Source of the DNA: Aedes albopictus
Taxonomy: Eukaryota; Arthropoda; Insecta; Diptera; Culicidae
DNA length: 64,000 nt
NCBI RefSeq assembly: GCF_035046485.1
Contig: NC_085138.1
Span: forward strand, 64,968,580-65,032,579
Direction of reading: 5' to 3'
Positions 1-10,631 of this stretch are shown here, in pieces (positions within the stretch are counted from its first letter, which is position 1; each line of letters opens with the position of its first letter). Both the position numbers and the translations under genes were made by a program. The notes under the pieces were generated by a model. The model ran no database searches. It was given only the letters and a program-made list of their open reading frames with translations, and was not told where the DNA came from.

Positions 1-1
1 A

Positions 2-253
2 ATTGTACGAGCAAAAACAAAAAGAACTACACAACTCAACGCTAAAATTGAAAATACAGATTTACAAATTGGCGATACAGTTTATCTAAGAAATGAAAAT
101 AGACAAAAACTAGATGCAGTAAACTCCGGACCATTCACAATAAAAGAACTAATGGACTGTAATGCAGTAATCTTTAACCAGAATAATCAACAAAGACTTC
201 AAGTTCATAAAACGCGCCTTACGAAATTTAAACCTTTAGAACAAAAAAGATAA
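2..253 (+). CDS. Ty3/gypsy retrotransposon Pol, integrase C-terminus (partial)
   Basis: An open frame enters from the left window edge and ends at TAA 251-253, giving the last 83 residues of a polyprotein. It reads IGDTVYLRN, then SGPFTIKE, then VHKTRLTKFKP before the stop. That is the layout of the chromodomain-like GPY/F module at the end of gypsy-class integrases (GDxVYL, then GPF, then a short beta-rich tail). The role is target binding during integration of the element cDNA. The AT-rich coding sequence lacks stops, so this end may be fairly young, but the rest of the element lies outside the window. A polypurine tract and a candidate LTR follow downstream, as expected for the 3' end of such an element. 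Confidence 0.75.
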   Translation: MVRAKTKRTTQLNAKIENTDLQIGDTVYLRNENRQKLDAVNSGPFTIKELMDCNAVIFNQNNQQRLQVHKTRLTKFKPLEQKR

Positions 254-416
254 TGACAACAAATACATTGTTTATTACACTCAAAATTATCGTTCCTTAA
301 AAAAAAGGGGAAGAGAGCCCTCAAAACAAAAATGATTTGTATACTGAAAATTATTTGTAAAGGTAAGAACAAAGCATAAACGGAAAATTTATTATTGTAT
401 ACCATAATTTTCTTTT

Positions 417-665
417 AGGGGGAAGGTGTAGTGGAATTTTCCACAACATCTTTTTCTGCATCGCAAATTTATTATTTCCCACGAGAAATAATGAATTATG
501 CTTAGCTTAACGACAACGTGCCGACTTTTGGTTACCTGACCGGCCGATGTCATCTAACACCCCATGCGCGGCTCGAATTGACCACGCAGCATTAATTCGT
601 GTGAACATGCTTTATTCTTTCCTCAGGTAATGTGTAACTTTTCTAACCAATAAAAATCATTCATT
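417..665 (+). mobile_element. Polypurine tract and candidate 3' LTR of the gypsy element
   Basis: AGGGGGAAGG at 417-426 is a good polypurine primer and is followed directly by TGTAGTGGAA at 427, a normal LTR 5' end. An AATAAA signal lies near 648-653. The right edge is uncertain because no second LTR is in view: it must fall close to 661, where the coding sequence of the neighbouring non-LTR ORF1 ends on the other strand. The LTR is about 240 bp. Confidence 0.45.
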
Positions 666-1638
666 CAATGTCCAACAAGCAAAGTGTATACATCGTGTCC
701 TGATGACAGACCCGTGCGCCTTCTCCATTAATGTTCGCGAAGTACAGTACAACACCATTCCGTCCTGGCCAGACAAACTTGAAGTTTAAGCTATCTTGCA
801 GATCTCGTACTTGTTTATAGAGCTCCATACCGCGTGGGGTTAGTTCATCGCGTAAAACTATCTTCCGTGTACCATCCGCCAGCGAATGGTCGACAGCCTT
901 GGACAGTAATGGACCGAAGCTACGCTTCTTAGCAATTAGCTCTTACTTGTACTGTTCTTTCGCAAACACAACTTTAATCGGCGCTGTATCGGCATTTCGT
1001 TGTTTAGCTTCAATTGATGACAGCCGCTTTGCTTCCAGAATCGCTTCCTCGGGTAACTCATAACCAACCGCTGCTGACACTTGTTCGACGATCTGGCTGA
1101 CATCTTCATCCTTCTTCATCGGTATCCCCAACATGATCATATTTCTGGTCAAACTCATTCTGTTCAAACGATCAACCTCCAACTCTAGTTCGTTGACAGT
1201 GTTGCACAGCTGGTGATGTTTTTTCTTCAGTTGCTCAGCATCTGATCTTAGAGTAGCCTGATCCTGCTTCAGAGATTTCACATCGGTAAGAAGGGTATCG
1301 AGTTTATCGGCCAGAAAGTTTTGAAACTTTTCCATTTCAGAGATAGTGTTTCTCATGTCTTGCACCTCTGAACGAGTTCCTTTGACTTTCGTTAGTACCA
1401 TGCGTAGTTCTTTCAGTACTTCAGGGTCAGTCGATGAGCTTTGTGATGCCCTTTGGAAGAAATCCTGGCACTCCAAGGAGCAGAAGAAATCCTTTGCTTT
1501 AAGCTTCCGTATGGCACTTCCATAGATGTTTCTGCACTTGAAATGTTCGCATTTATGGCATTGAGCACATTCGATCACTTTTTTTGGATCATTTTCTTCT
1601 TTTTTACAAGAAACGCAGTAGATTATATCTTCGGACAT
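661..1638 (-). pseudogene. Non-LTR retrotransposon ORF1 protein with PHD-type zinc finger (CR1-like), one premature stop
   Basis: Reading leftwards from ATG 1638, the protein opens with a cysteine/histidine-rich PHD-like finger (CVSC, then CAQCHKCEHFKC, then FFCSLEC). A long coiled coil follows (about residues 70-165, EVQDMRNTISEMEKF and onward), then an RRM-like/ORF1 C-terminal domain (RNMIMLGIPMKKDED and VVFAKEQYK). A TAA at 943-945 interrupts the frame, but the same frame stays open beyond it (ELIAKKRSFGPLLSKA, then YFANINGEGARVC) to TGA at 661-663. So this is one ORF1 of about 325 codons with a single nonsense mutation. PHD-finger ORF1 proteins of this kind bind element RNA and are typical of CR1-like non-LTR elements. 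The ORF2 that should follow is missing; the gypsy LTR lies there instead, which suggests the LTR element inserted at the ORF1/ORF2 junction. Confidence 0.7.
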
Positions 1639-2104
1639 TGTTTACAAATTGATACGACACTGACAAAAACCGAACTGATATGACAAAATCCAATAAGAAC
1701 AGCGAACTCTGACGACGACAGACAATATACAAAACATTGAAATATTTCAAATACACATATATGAAGTGACAACAATACAAACAGGACTTCGCAAGATAAA
1801 TGGTGAAAAACTTAAGATTAATTAATTCGATTTTTTCACATAACTTATGAGAGTTCTCGTTGCACAATGCATCCACCGGTGGCCCAACGTGTGATGAGTC
1901 GTTTCCTCTATGTTGCAGCGGCAAAACAACCAAATGTACATTAATTTTTCACAAAAAATCACGGAGCCTCTGTATGAGCTTGCTTGAATGCACAGTAGGC
2001 TGTACATATTCATCAGCATATATGCTTCGTCGCTCATCTGGTCAATCACACAAATACACTTATACGGCTACTTCATTTGACAGTTATGCTGACCTCTTAC
2101 AGGG
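1639..2104. other. AT-rich spacer, probably 5' leader of the ORF1 element plus unassigned DNA
   Basis: No coding sequence of recognisable type. The part next to ATG 1638 is probably the 5' untranslated leader of the ORF1 element; the rest is unassigned. Confidence 0.3.
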
Positions 2105-4245
2105 GGTTGTCACTACTCAATTATTCCATATATTACCAGGGGGCTGCCACTACTCCACTCCAACACCGGCGACCGCCACGGTACAACCTAGAGCGACTGA
2201 AGCAACCGAATGTCGCCTCAGCATACGCGCAGAATCACGAGGCCGCGTTGCCAGACGAGGGCGAGCTCGATGAGGCCCCTCTAGAGAACTGCTCGAGTAC
2301 AGTGAAAGCAGCCATCAACGACGCAGCCGAGAGCACCATCGGGTACGTGGAACGGAATCGACGGAACGAATGGTTCGACGAAGAGTGTAGAACGGTTTTG
2401 GAGGAGAAGAACGCAGCGAGGGCGGTAATGTTGCAGCAAGGGTCTCGACAGAACGTGGAACGTTATAAACAGAAGCGGAAACAGCAGACCCGCCTCTTTC
2501 GGGAGAAAAGGCGCCGCCTGGAAGAAGCGGAGTGTGAAGAAATGTAACTGCTGTACCGTTCCCAAGAAACACGAAAGTTCTATCAGAAGCTCAACGCAAC
2601 CCGCAACGGCTTCGTGCCGCGAGCCGAAATATGCAGGGATAAAGACGGAGGCCTCTTTACGGACGGACGTGAGGTGATCGAAAGGTGGAAGCAGCACTTC
2701 GATCAGCACCTGAACGGCGTGGAGAACGTAGGGACGGGAGCCCACGGCAGCGGAGGAAACGACGACGCCAGTGCAGCGGAGGACGGAAATGAACCAACTC
2801 CCACGCTGAAGGAAGTTAAGGATGCCATTCACCAGCTCAAAACCAACAAAGCAGCTGGTAAGGATGGTATCGCAGCTGAACTCATCAAGATGGGCCCAGA
2901 AAAGTTGGCCACCTGTCTGCATCGGCTGATAGTCAGGAAGTGGAAGGAAGGGGTAATCTGCCCCATTCACAAAAAAGGCGACCATTTGAAATGTGAGAAC
3001 TTCAGGGCGATCACTATTTTGAATGCTGCCTACAAAGTGCTATCCCAGATCATTTTCCGTCGTCTGTCACCTAAAACGAATGAGTTCGTGGGAAGTTATC
3101 AAGCCGGCTTCATCGACGGCCGGTCGACAACGGACCAGATCTTTACCGTATGGCAAATCCTCCAGAAAGGCCGTGAATACCAGGTCCCAACGCATCACCT
3201 GTTCATCGACTTCAAAGCGGCATACGACAGTATCGACCGCGCAGAGCTATGGAGAATCATGGACGAAAACGGCTTTCCTGGGAAGCTGACTAGACTGATT
3301 AAAGCAACGATGGACGGTGTGCAAAACTGCGTAAGGGTTTCGGGTGAACTGTCCAGTTCATTCGAATCTCGCCGGGGACTACGACAAGGTGTTGGTCTCT
3401 CATGCCTACTCTTCAACATCGCTCTGGAAGGTGTGATGCGACGAGCCGGGCTCAACAGCCGGGGAACGATTTTCTCAAAATCCGGTCAATTTGTGTGCTT
3501 TGCGGACGACAAATGTCCATGTCTTGCCAGAACATTTGGAACGGTGGCAGAGCTGTACACCCGCCTGAAACGCGAAGCAGCAAAGGTCGGACTGGTGGTG
3601 AATGCCTCAAAAACAAAGTACATGCTGGTTTGCGGAACCGAAAACGACCGGATCCGTCTGGGTAGTAATGTTACGATAGACGGGGATACTTTCGAGGTGG
3701 TGGAGGAATTTGTCTACCTCGGATCCTTACTGACGGCTGACAACAACTTGAGCCGTGAAATTCAGAGGCGCATAATCAGCGGAAGTCGGGCCTACTACGG
3801 GCTCCAGAAGAAACTGCGGTCGAAAAGATTCACCCACGCACCAAATGCACCATGTACAAAACGCTAATAAGACCGGTGGTTCTCTACGGACACGAGACAT
3901 GGACCATGTTCGAGGAGGACCTGCAAGCACTCGGAGTGATAAGGACGATCTTCGGCGGTGTGCAGGAGAACGGTGTGTGGAGAAGAAGGATGAACCACGA
4001 ACTCGCTGCACTTTACAGCGAACCCAGCATCCAGAAAGTGGTCAAAGCCGGAAGGATACGGTGGGCAGGGCATGTTGCAAGAATGCCGGACAACAACCCT
4101 GCAAAGCTGGTGGTGGAGCGTGACCTGACGAGCATTGGGCGCGACCGAGGATGGAGAACGGTAGCCACAAACCGAGTATTGTGGCGTACTATTGTTGATT
4201 ATGTTCTGTCTTAATGATGTTGAACAAATAAATGTAGGTATGTAT
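2105..4245 (+). mobile_element. RTE-clade (JAM1-like) non-LTR retrotransposon, 5'-truncated and inactivated
   Basis: Translation gives the endonuclease-RT linker (LERLKQPNVASAYAQNHEAA, 2190-2250), the reverse transcriptase (2600-3830) and the RTE C-terminal region with RIRWAGHVARMP (4050-4090). RT motif A is LFIDFKAAYDSIDR and motif B is GLRQGVGLSCLLFNIALE. The catalytic box reads FADDKC where the other copy and the family pattern predict FADDMDI. The endonuclease is absent, so the copy is 5'-truncated. Lesions: TAA at 2545-2547 where the relatives read through, a frameshift near 3830-3850 (the ORF continues from MYKTLIRPVVLYGHE at 3852), and small in-frame deletions around 2930, 3935 and 4110 compared with the copy at 44.2-45.6 kb. 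The final coding frame stops at TAA about 4212, followed by AATAAATG, a likely 3' end. Encodes no working enzyme. Confidence 0.9.
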
Positions 4246-6810
4246 GAGTTTTTCACATAGCAGTGATATTATTTGCTTACGAGATTATCTTGTTCATTCG
4301 AGGCGTTGTGAATCACTTATCCTTTCAGTACAAAAGCCATATTCTTGCGGCGCGGTTTTTTTTTCTAGTCTAGCTTGTCGGTTGATTTAGAAATTTAAGT
4401 TTAGAATGCAAGGTGTCGTTCCACAAATTTCCCCTATCGTTGGAACAATTGGAAAGACTTCAAAATACACCAGTAAACTTTACTCAAATCAATGTTTTGA
4501 ATCATACACGTTGCTCTGCCGCACGTGGAATTAATTATTACGACATGCACTGACCATGAGATATATTTATGTAGCAGATACGATTGATCGAGCTGGGATG
4601 TTCAACCGGAACTGGTATTTCATAGGATGAGTTGAATATTATAGCTTTCCAACGTTTAGCTTTGTGCACCGCAGTTCAGCAATGTCGTTCTCTCCCGACA
4701 ATCACCAGTTGCTGTACAAAAGCTCACGAACCCCCTAGCGCCCCATTATCTGTATAATTCTGACACCGGTAGCTGTCCATGTGATCTCATTTACAATGAT
4801 TTCACCCTGTTTTCAATATACTTTTCCCCTGTTTGAAACTGAATGCCAACAATTTTGAATTCCACATTTTCACATCAGTGTAGGTTCGCGAGCTTGGATT
4901 CACATTACTCTCTGCAGTCAAGGTCGTCAGACAAGTTAGAGCAAATATGTGCAGCATCTATCTATCTACTATTTGTCTACCGTTTTGCATGTGGTATATA
5001 CGAACGAACACCGCTGCCACAGACCGATCATCGAGGGAAGATTCCACTGTATGATAGCACTAATTTTGCGTCACAGATATAAAGCTTTAATTATTTCAGT
5101 CTCGGTTTCCTCACACCCACCGCCTACAGCTACAGGCCCGGCCGTACCTTATGCAATGCATTCTGATGAGTTGTGTTTCCGAGAGGTGCTGGACGCCGAT
5201 GGATTCCCAAATCGCGCAGGCAGGAACCGTGAAAGTGAAATTCACCCTCCAATTTCACAATTATTTGCGATGACGCGCCACATTGATCGCCGATCGATTC
5301 GCCACAGTTCTACAGTCTAATGTTCACTTGATCACTTCTGGAAAATTTCTGCTTGCTTTTGTTGAACGGAAAACGGTCAGATTGATGATGGGATTAACAT
5401 TATTACACGCTGACAATCAGTATGATTTCGTTGAGTTTTGTCATGTTTAAGTTAAGAAAAATGTTATGTAAAAGTTCTGAAATAAAGTCAAAGCTTGTTC
5501 ACAGTAAAGTTAGCCGAATCGCATCAACGTTTTCAGAACCTTAGCTTAATATGTAGCAAAAATTACTGTTTTGAATGAACTTCACCATTATGGTATAATG
5601 CTTTGATTAACTACATGAAAAATTCTACAGATTAGCAATATTTGGCAGCATATTATTAATACAACTTTTGATGAGCTTTTCAGTAATTTCTTCTGTGAAT
5701 CATCCGCATGACAAAATTCAGTAACAAAACTCTGATTGCGTTTGGCGTGTAAGAAACAATCGAAAACGGGAAACCCGGCTTTTCCCAGCCTGAAGGCGAC
5801 GTAGAACACTTCACCGTACCTATCCGGGATAATGCACCGCGACGACTTGCACTGACTGACTTAACTGACTAAAGTAGCCAGCAATGATGATGACGGTGTA
5901 GTGATGCGACGAATGTGGTTACGCCCGCGCACAGATTCACGCGAATCCCGCTGCGGTTTGTTTGAAACTAATTTGCAGCTTAGCGAAGCAAATCGTTCGA
6001 GTTCGAATTCACCGGTAGCACACCTAAAACGACGGCTGACTGGAGAGATGATGATTCGTTATGTGCAAGCACGCTAGACCGGCCCGAAGATGCAAATATG
6101 GGGCGATTTTTTTAAAGAATATGATTCAGTCAAATGATTTTGTATGGATTGATTCAACAATTGAATTTTAAACCAGTTAGAATCGATATTCATTGATAGC
6201 TAGTAAAGTTTTCAATGTTAAGGAGACATCCTTTCACTCGAAATATATTAACCAATCGGGTGTTCTGTGATAGCACCTCGAGTTAGAAAGCGTCTACAGA
6301 GAAGTTGTAGCTTCAATTTGGACCGGTCTATCCTGCAGCACTCCGAGCGCCCTCACCAGCCAATTTTTTGTTTCGCGATCCGCGCCGTAAGATGATCAAT
6401 CGTTTTTATTGACGACGAGTCGATGATGAGTTCGCTAAAGCTGTCGTACGCGGACGGATACGTCGCGGTATGGTAAGGTATAGTAGTTGATCGGTCAACG
6501 AGTTGCACGGTACTGATCGTGCCTTACCGACCGTTCTGAAAATTATAGCGCAAACCATAGAAACCAAGCGAATACACATTTTATCATCATCGACAGACTG
6601 GCCCACGTGTGAAAGGGGTTGGTTCGTCTCCAGTTTTAATTGGCAGCTTGTTGAATATGCCCATAGAATACATAGAACGCTACTAGTGCATGAAGTCAGA
6701 GCGCATGAAGACATATGAAGCAGATTTTCGAATGAGTTTACCGTGGTTATAACTCGAAAAGAATAAGCCAACACTTAGCTTTGGCATTCTAATGAGCAGA
6801 AAGCATAAAT
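4246..6810. other. Unassigned single-copy-looking DNA
   Basis: No gene, RNA or recognisable element found. Short open frames here (for example near 4843-5320 and 6406-6774) have no family features. The stretch is less simple in composition than the flanking repeats. Confidence 0.4.
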
Positions 6811-7062
6811 AGGGTGCCTGTACCAGTTATCACACTACCGAAGGAAAACTATTTCTACAAAAATAAGAAGAAGATCGACGAATGTCATCAATATGTTAAA
6901 TGATAGATTAGTTCTCATACTTTACAGGAAAAATATAGAAACCGAGCCAAAACTACTTTTAATATTTATTACGGCGTGTGCCAATGATAGGAACCCTGTA
7001 CCAGTTATGGACATATTTGATAATTTGGGTTCCACTTCGCACTATTTACATGCATTCCTTAT

Positions 7063-8041
7063 GGGGGTTACGTACGAAAGGCTGAAACACGAAAGGCTGA
7101 AATAACAAAAGGCTGAATTACGAAAGGCTGAATCACAAAAGGCTGAAAATGTCAAAAGGCTGAAATAACATAAGGCTGAAATAATGATTCGACTAGTTTT
7201 CAAACGGCGAGCCTAAAGGCAGTCATGCGAGCCTAAAGGCAACACTAACATCACAGACAAACAGACACAACACTCTAATTATTCATATCGTACACTGATA
7301 TAATGATCTTTATAAAAATTTACTAGTTGGCCGACCAGTCAGCCCTGACACTTGCATTGGTTTTGCTTGAGTTTGACATTTGACGCACACTACCGCTCAT
7401 TGGTTGATGGTTCATTGGACGAACATGCTTCCGTTACTATGTTCGAAATCGGAAAGCAATAGGACTGTTTTTCCGCGCTAAAGTATGCACTATTGATCGC
7501 CTACATAACTATGACAGTATTACTCCAAAGAATAGCATATATTTAAAAGAAGGAAAAATTTCTGATCACATTGTTGGCAGCTGTAATGGCAATCATCATG
7601 ACTCGAAAGAATAGCTCATGCTCGAAGAAGGAAAAATCTCCGATTGAAATACCATCAGTCATTTTTTGTGTTAGTTGGTATGCATCATTAGTCTCTTCAA
7701 TGGTAATGTAATGGTAAATTCTTTGACAACCGCGGTCATAAAGTATCTTCCTGCCTGTCACACGATATACAAATGCAAAGTGGTCATTGGCAGAGAAGGC
7801 TCTCAATTAATAACTGTTGAAATGCGTATAGAAGCTGAAAGCAGGCTTTGTCTCAGTTGGGACGATACGTCAGAAAAAAAGAAGAAGAAGAAGTACTTTA
7901 ACTCATTTCCTGCATTTTAGCTATTTCAGCCTTTTGTGCATTCAGCCTTTTGAAATTCAGCCTTATGTCACTTTCAGCCTTTCGTGTTCAGCCTTTTGTG
8001 CATTCTGCCTTTTGAAATTCAGCCTTATGTTAGCATCCCCC
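7063..8041. mobile_element. Non-autonomous DNA element with iterated AAAGGCTGAA subterminal repeats
   Basis: The left end starts GGGGGTTACGTACG and runs into seven AAAGGCTGAA-type repeats (7077-7175). The right end carries the mirror set (TTCAGCCTTTTG, TTCAGCCTTATG, 7924-8030) and finishes CCCCC. TTAT flanks both sides (7059-7062 and 8042-8045), consistent with a 4-bp TSD. No transposase frame is present; part of the interior is a truncated SINE. Confidence 0.7.
7735..7895 (+). mobile_element. 5'-truncated Feilai-type SINE
   Basis: The SINE body is recognisable from GTATCTTCCTGCCTG, GTGGTCATTGGCAGAG, TCAATTAATAACTG and GCAGGCTTTGTCTCAG, and it ends in an AGAAG tail. It matches the bodies at 35.7 and 44.6 kb. 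The tRNA-like head is lost. It sits inside the 7063-8041 element. Confidence 0.75.
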
Positions 8042-8195
8042 TTATGGGATTAGCCATAACTGGTACACTTTGGCGAAATAGGGTGCAAGGAAGCCGAAAA
8101 GTTAAGGAAAATGAATTATTTCTATCATTATCTGAGCAAATTATGAAGTTTGAATAATTGTAACCATCTTTTATGATCGTGATCTGTAGTTCACG

Positions 8196-8587
8196 CAGTG
8201 TTGGTAAAAACTCAAAATCTCAAATCTCATGCTTGAGTTGTTTCACGCGCGATTCTTGACTCGCCAAACTCACCGCTGAAAAAATCATGCATGAGTTGAC
8301 TCGCGATTTCACTCATTGCGTTATTTCTTGGTGTCCTTCTTATTTACATCGAAGTTTTTAGGATTATATGATAGAGCAAAAGCAAACCTATCGTACAACA
8401 ACATTGGATGTCGTTCAAATTGATTTGGATTCGTTTTACAAGCGAACGAGATTTCGGCGCTTGACTCGTGAGAGCGAGATTTTGCGTGAAAATCTCGCGC
8501 GCGAGAAAATGATTCAGAATCGCGCGCGAGTTTGCTCACGTAGAAGCGGATCATGAGTGTGCTTTGAGTGTGATTTTACCAACACTG
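8196..8587. mobile_element. hAT-like MITE, 392 bp, with exact 8-bp TSD
   Basis: The ends are CAGTGTTGGTAAAA and its mirror TTTTACCAACACTG. The flanking octamer AGTTCACG is identical at 8188-8195 and 8588-8595. CAGTG...CACTG ends with an 8-bp TSD are diagnostic of hAT. The interior is rich in CTCGCG-type inverted motifs and has no transposase. Confidence 0.9.
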
Positions 8588-8595
8588 AGTTCACG

Positions 8596-9164
8596 AAATT
8601 TTTCTTCTAAATTTGCATCTGTAAAGGTTAAAAATCAACTATGGCGAATTTGAGGTACTATAGCCATAACTGGTACACTGAGCCTAATGGTCAAGTAATG
8701 ATTCTGCTTCAAAATCACTTCAGCAGTACGCAGATAAAAATCGAAGATAAGACTCCACACCTTGCCCGTGCAGCAGTCGTTTTTTTTTCAAAACAATGGG
8801 GGGATAATATGCTCAACAGACTCCTGCACAGGAAAGTTACAAAAAAGGGAAAGCCAGGACTACTCTTTCCTCCACCCAGTAAACACTAAAACCCTCCGGA
8901 AGGCAGGTAGGGTCGACAACACGTCTGCTTTCAACTGCACAGCAAGTATCAAGAACTAATACCGCGTATGGTTTGACCTTCCCGAAAGGCGCCTGTCAAA
9001 AATGTTTAAATGAAGGAGTGGCACTAAAGCATACATACCACAAGTTAGGGACGTGTCTCCACCTTTCCCGACCTTGCCTAGAAACCCTTTCCAACCGCGG
9101 GCTCAGATCCAATCCATTCCGCGTCATAATCCTAGCCTTCTTTCGTAGGACAGCCGGGGACTGG
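8596..9164. other. Unassigned DNA upstream of the R1 remnant
   Basis: Nothing recognisable as a gene. Part may be decayed 5' sequence of the R1-type element that follows. Confidence 0.3.
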
Positions 9165-10092
9165 GGTTGGCGATGAGGAAAGGTTCACCGATGTGAAATT
9201 TTCGGGAATAGCAAAGTCCCTTAGCGAAGGTAAAGCCCCAGGTCCAGACGGAGTTCCGAACCTGGCAATAAAAGTAGCTATTGCAAAGGCTCCCGAGGTG
9301 TTCAGGTCTGTTATGCAGCAATGCCTGTACGAGGGAGTTTTCCCAGAAGTTGCGAAGAGACAGAGCCTGGTTCTATCGCCAAAGTTGGGAAAACCACCCG
9401 GAGACCCGTCGGCATATAAACCAGTATGCTTGATCGACACGGCGGGGAAGGTCATCCTCAATAGGATGTTAAGGCTCATCGTGGGTATAGATGAACAGCC
9501 AGTACGGCTTCCGGAAGGGGAGGACGACTGTAGACGCAATCACTTCGAAGAGCACCGTCAAACACTTGGGTGTGATGAGCAACGAAAGGCTTTTATCAGG
9601 GAGGTCGGAGGACTGCCTCCATGGTCAAAGGGCAGCGCGCGTGGGACAGTTCCACCAGAGGAATATGGACGCATAGGTTGATCTCGAGGATAGATAGTTA
9701 GGCGTCAAGGGAAAGTAACATTCCACCTGACTAAGGTCCTTTTAGGCCATGGCTGCTTCCGACAGTACCTATATCGTTTTGGTCATGCGGGTACTACCGA
9801 ATGTTTGGTTTGTGCTGGTTTAGAGGAAACGGCGGAACACGTTTTGTTCGAGTGCAAGCGTTTTCGCACAATGCGTCGTGACCGCATGCTTGCCACATGC
9901 GAAGAGGACACTATTCCGGACAATCTTGTCCAGAGGATGTGTAGGAATGAGTTTGGCTGGAATGCTGGCCGTTTTAACGGCTATCACCCACATCGTCTTG
10001 GAGCTACAGAAGAGGTGGCGCGTGGACTCGGAGAATGGCTAGTTCAGAAGCGATACAAGAGGTGGTCCAGGGGTTCGGAGTCGGCTTCGTAG
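9165..10092 (+). mobile_element. R1-clade non-LTR retrotransposon remnant (internal deletion in RT)
   Basis: GKAPGPDGVPNLAIKVAI, GVFPEVAKRQSLVLSPKLGK and YKPVCLIDTAGKVI are fingers/palm segments of an R1-type reverse transcriptase. A frame change near 9490 continues as NSQYGFRKGRTTVDAI. The sequence then jumps to STVKHLGVMSNERL, which belongs past the catalytic YADD box, so motifs A to C are deleted. The end is the R1 C-terminal region with a CCHC knuckle (CLVCAGLEETAEHVLFEC, 9810-9857), stopping at TAG 10090-10092. It is inactive. R1-clade members include site-specific rDNA inserters as well as dispersed elements; nothing here shows rDNA. Confidence 0.85.
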
Positions 10093-10631
10093 GTCCTATC
10101 GGTGCCCTGCGGTCGAAATCGACCCTTACATCGATTAAGTGGCCGCGGAAAGAACATTCTGGGGCGTTGCTGTCGTGGCGTCGGTCTATTGGGTTGGATC
10201 CGAGCCCGAGGCCGGGGGTAAGGGCTGGGGCAGATGGAGGCCCTACTGTCAGCAACCTTCTGGTGCAGCTGATAGGGCCTGGAGGGTAGTGATACCCTTG
10301 CCTTCAGCAGGCCAGATCTGGTTGTACATAGGCATCAGTTCTTGATGTCTGCATAACAGATGGCCGCTGGTGCGGGGTTGACCCTGCCCGCCTTCCGAGG
10401 ATAAAGGGAGTGGTGAGGACCACTCGGGAAACTGGCTAAGCGCCAGCATACTACCGTGACAGACTCCCCAAAGCGAGTCGTAGATATTTGTTGATGCAGG
10501 CTACGCAGCTGACCTTGAGGGTGCGATGTGTACTAGCCCCTCTTTGAAGCAATGCCTTCTATGTGGTTCCAGAGAGACGAAGGGTTTGGTGACCAGAAAA
10601 TTTTTACAGATGCTTCTGCAAGCAAGTATCG
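10093..10631. other. GC-richer tail after R1 ORF, probable 3' UTR
   Basis: Distinctly richer in G and C than the neighbourhood up to about 10480 and without a coding frame of known type. It is most simply the R1 element's 3' untranslated region, followed by a transition into the 12-bp repeat. Confidence 0.35.

Larger units (their letters stand above)
6811..8680. repeat. Four inverted copies of a CCTGTACCAGTTATGG motif
   Basis: CCTGTACCAGTTAT occurs at 6817-6830 and 6995-7010. Its reverse complement, ending in CCATAACTGGTACA, occurs at 8054-8067 and 8664-8677. The two outer and two inner copies face each other, as expected for nested terminal inverted repeats. The interval contains the elements at 7063-8041 and 8196-8587. 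Confidence 0.5.

Noticed and set aside
427..677. LTR extending to ACA at 677
   Set aside because: The stretch 661-677 belongs to the coding end of the neighbouring ORF1, so the LTR must end earlier.
7077..7175. CRISPR-like array
   Set aside because: Repeats are short and degenerate, spacers are a few bases, and they are mirrored at the other end: a eukaryotic DNA transposon.
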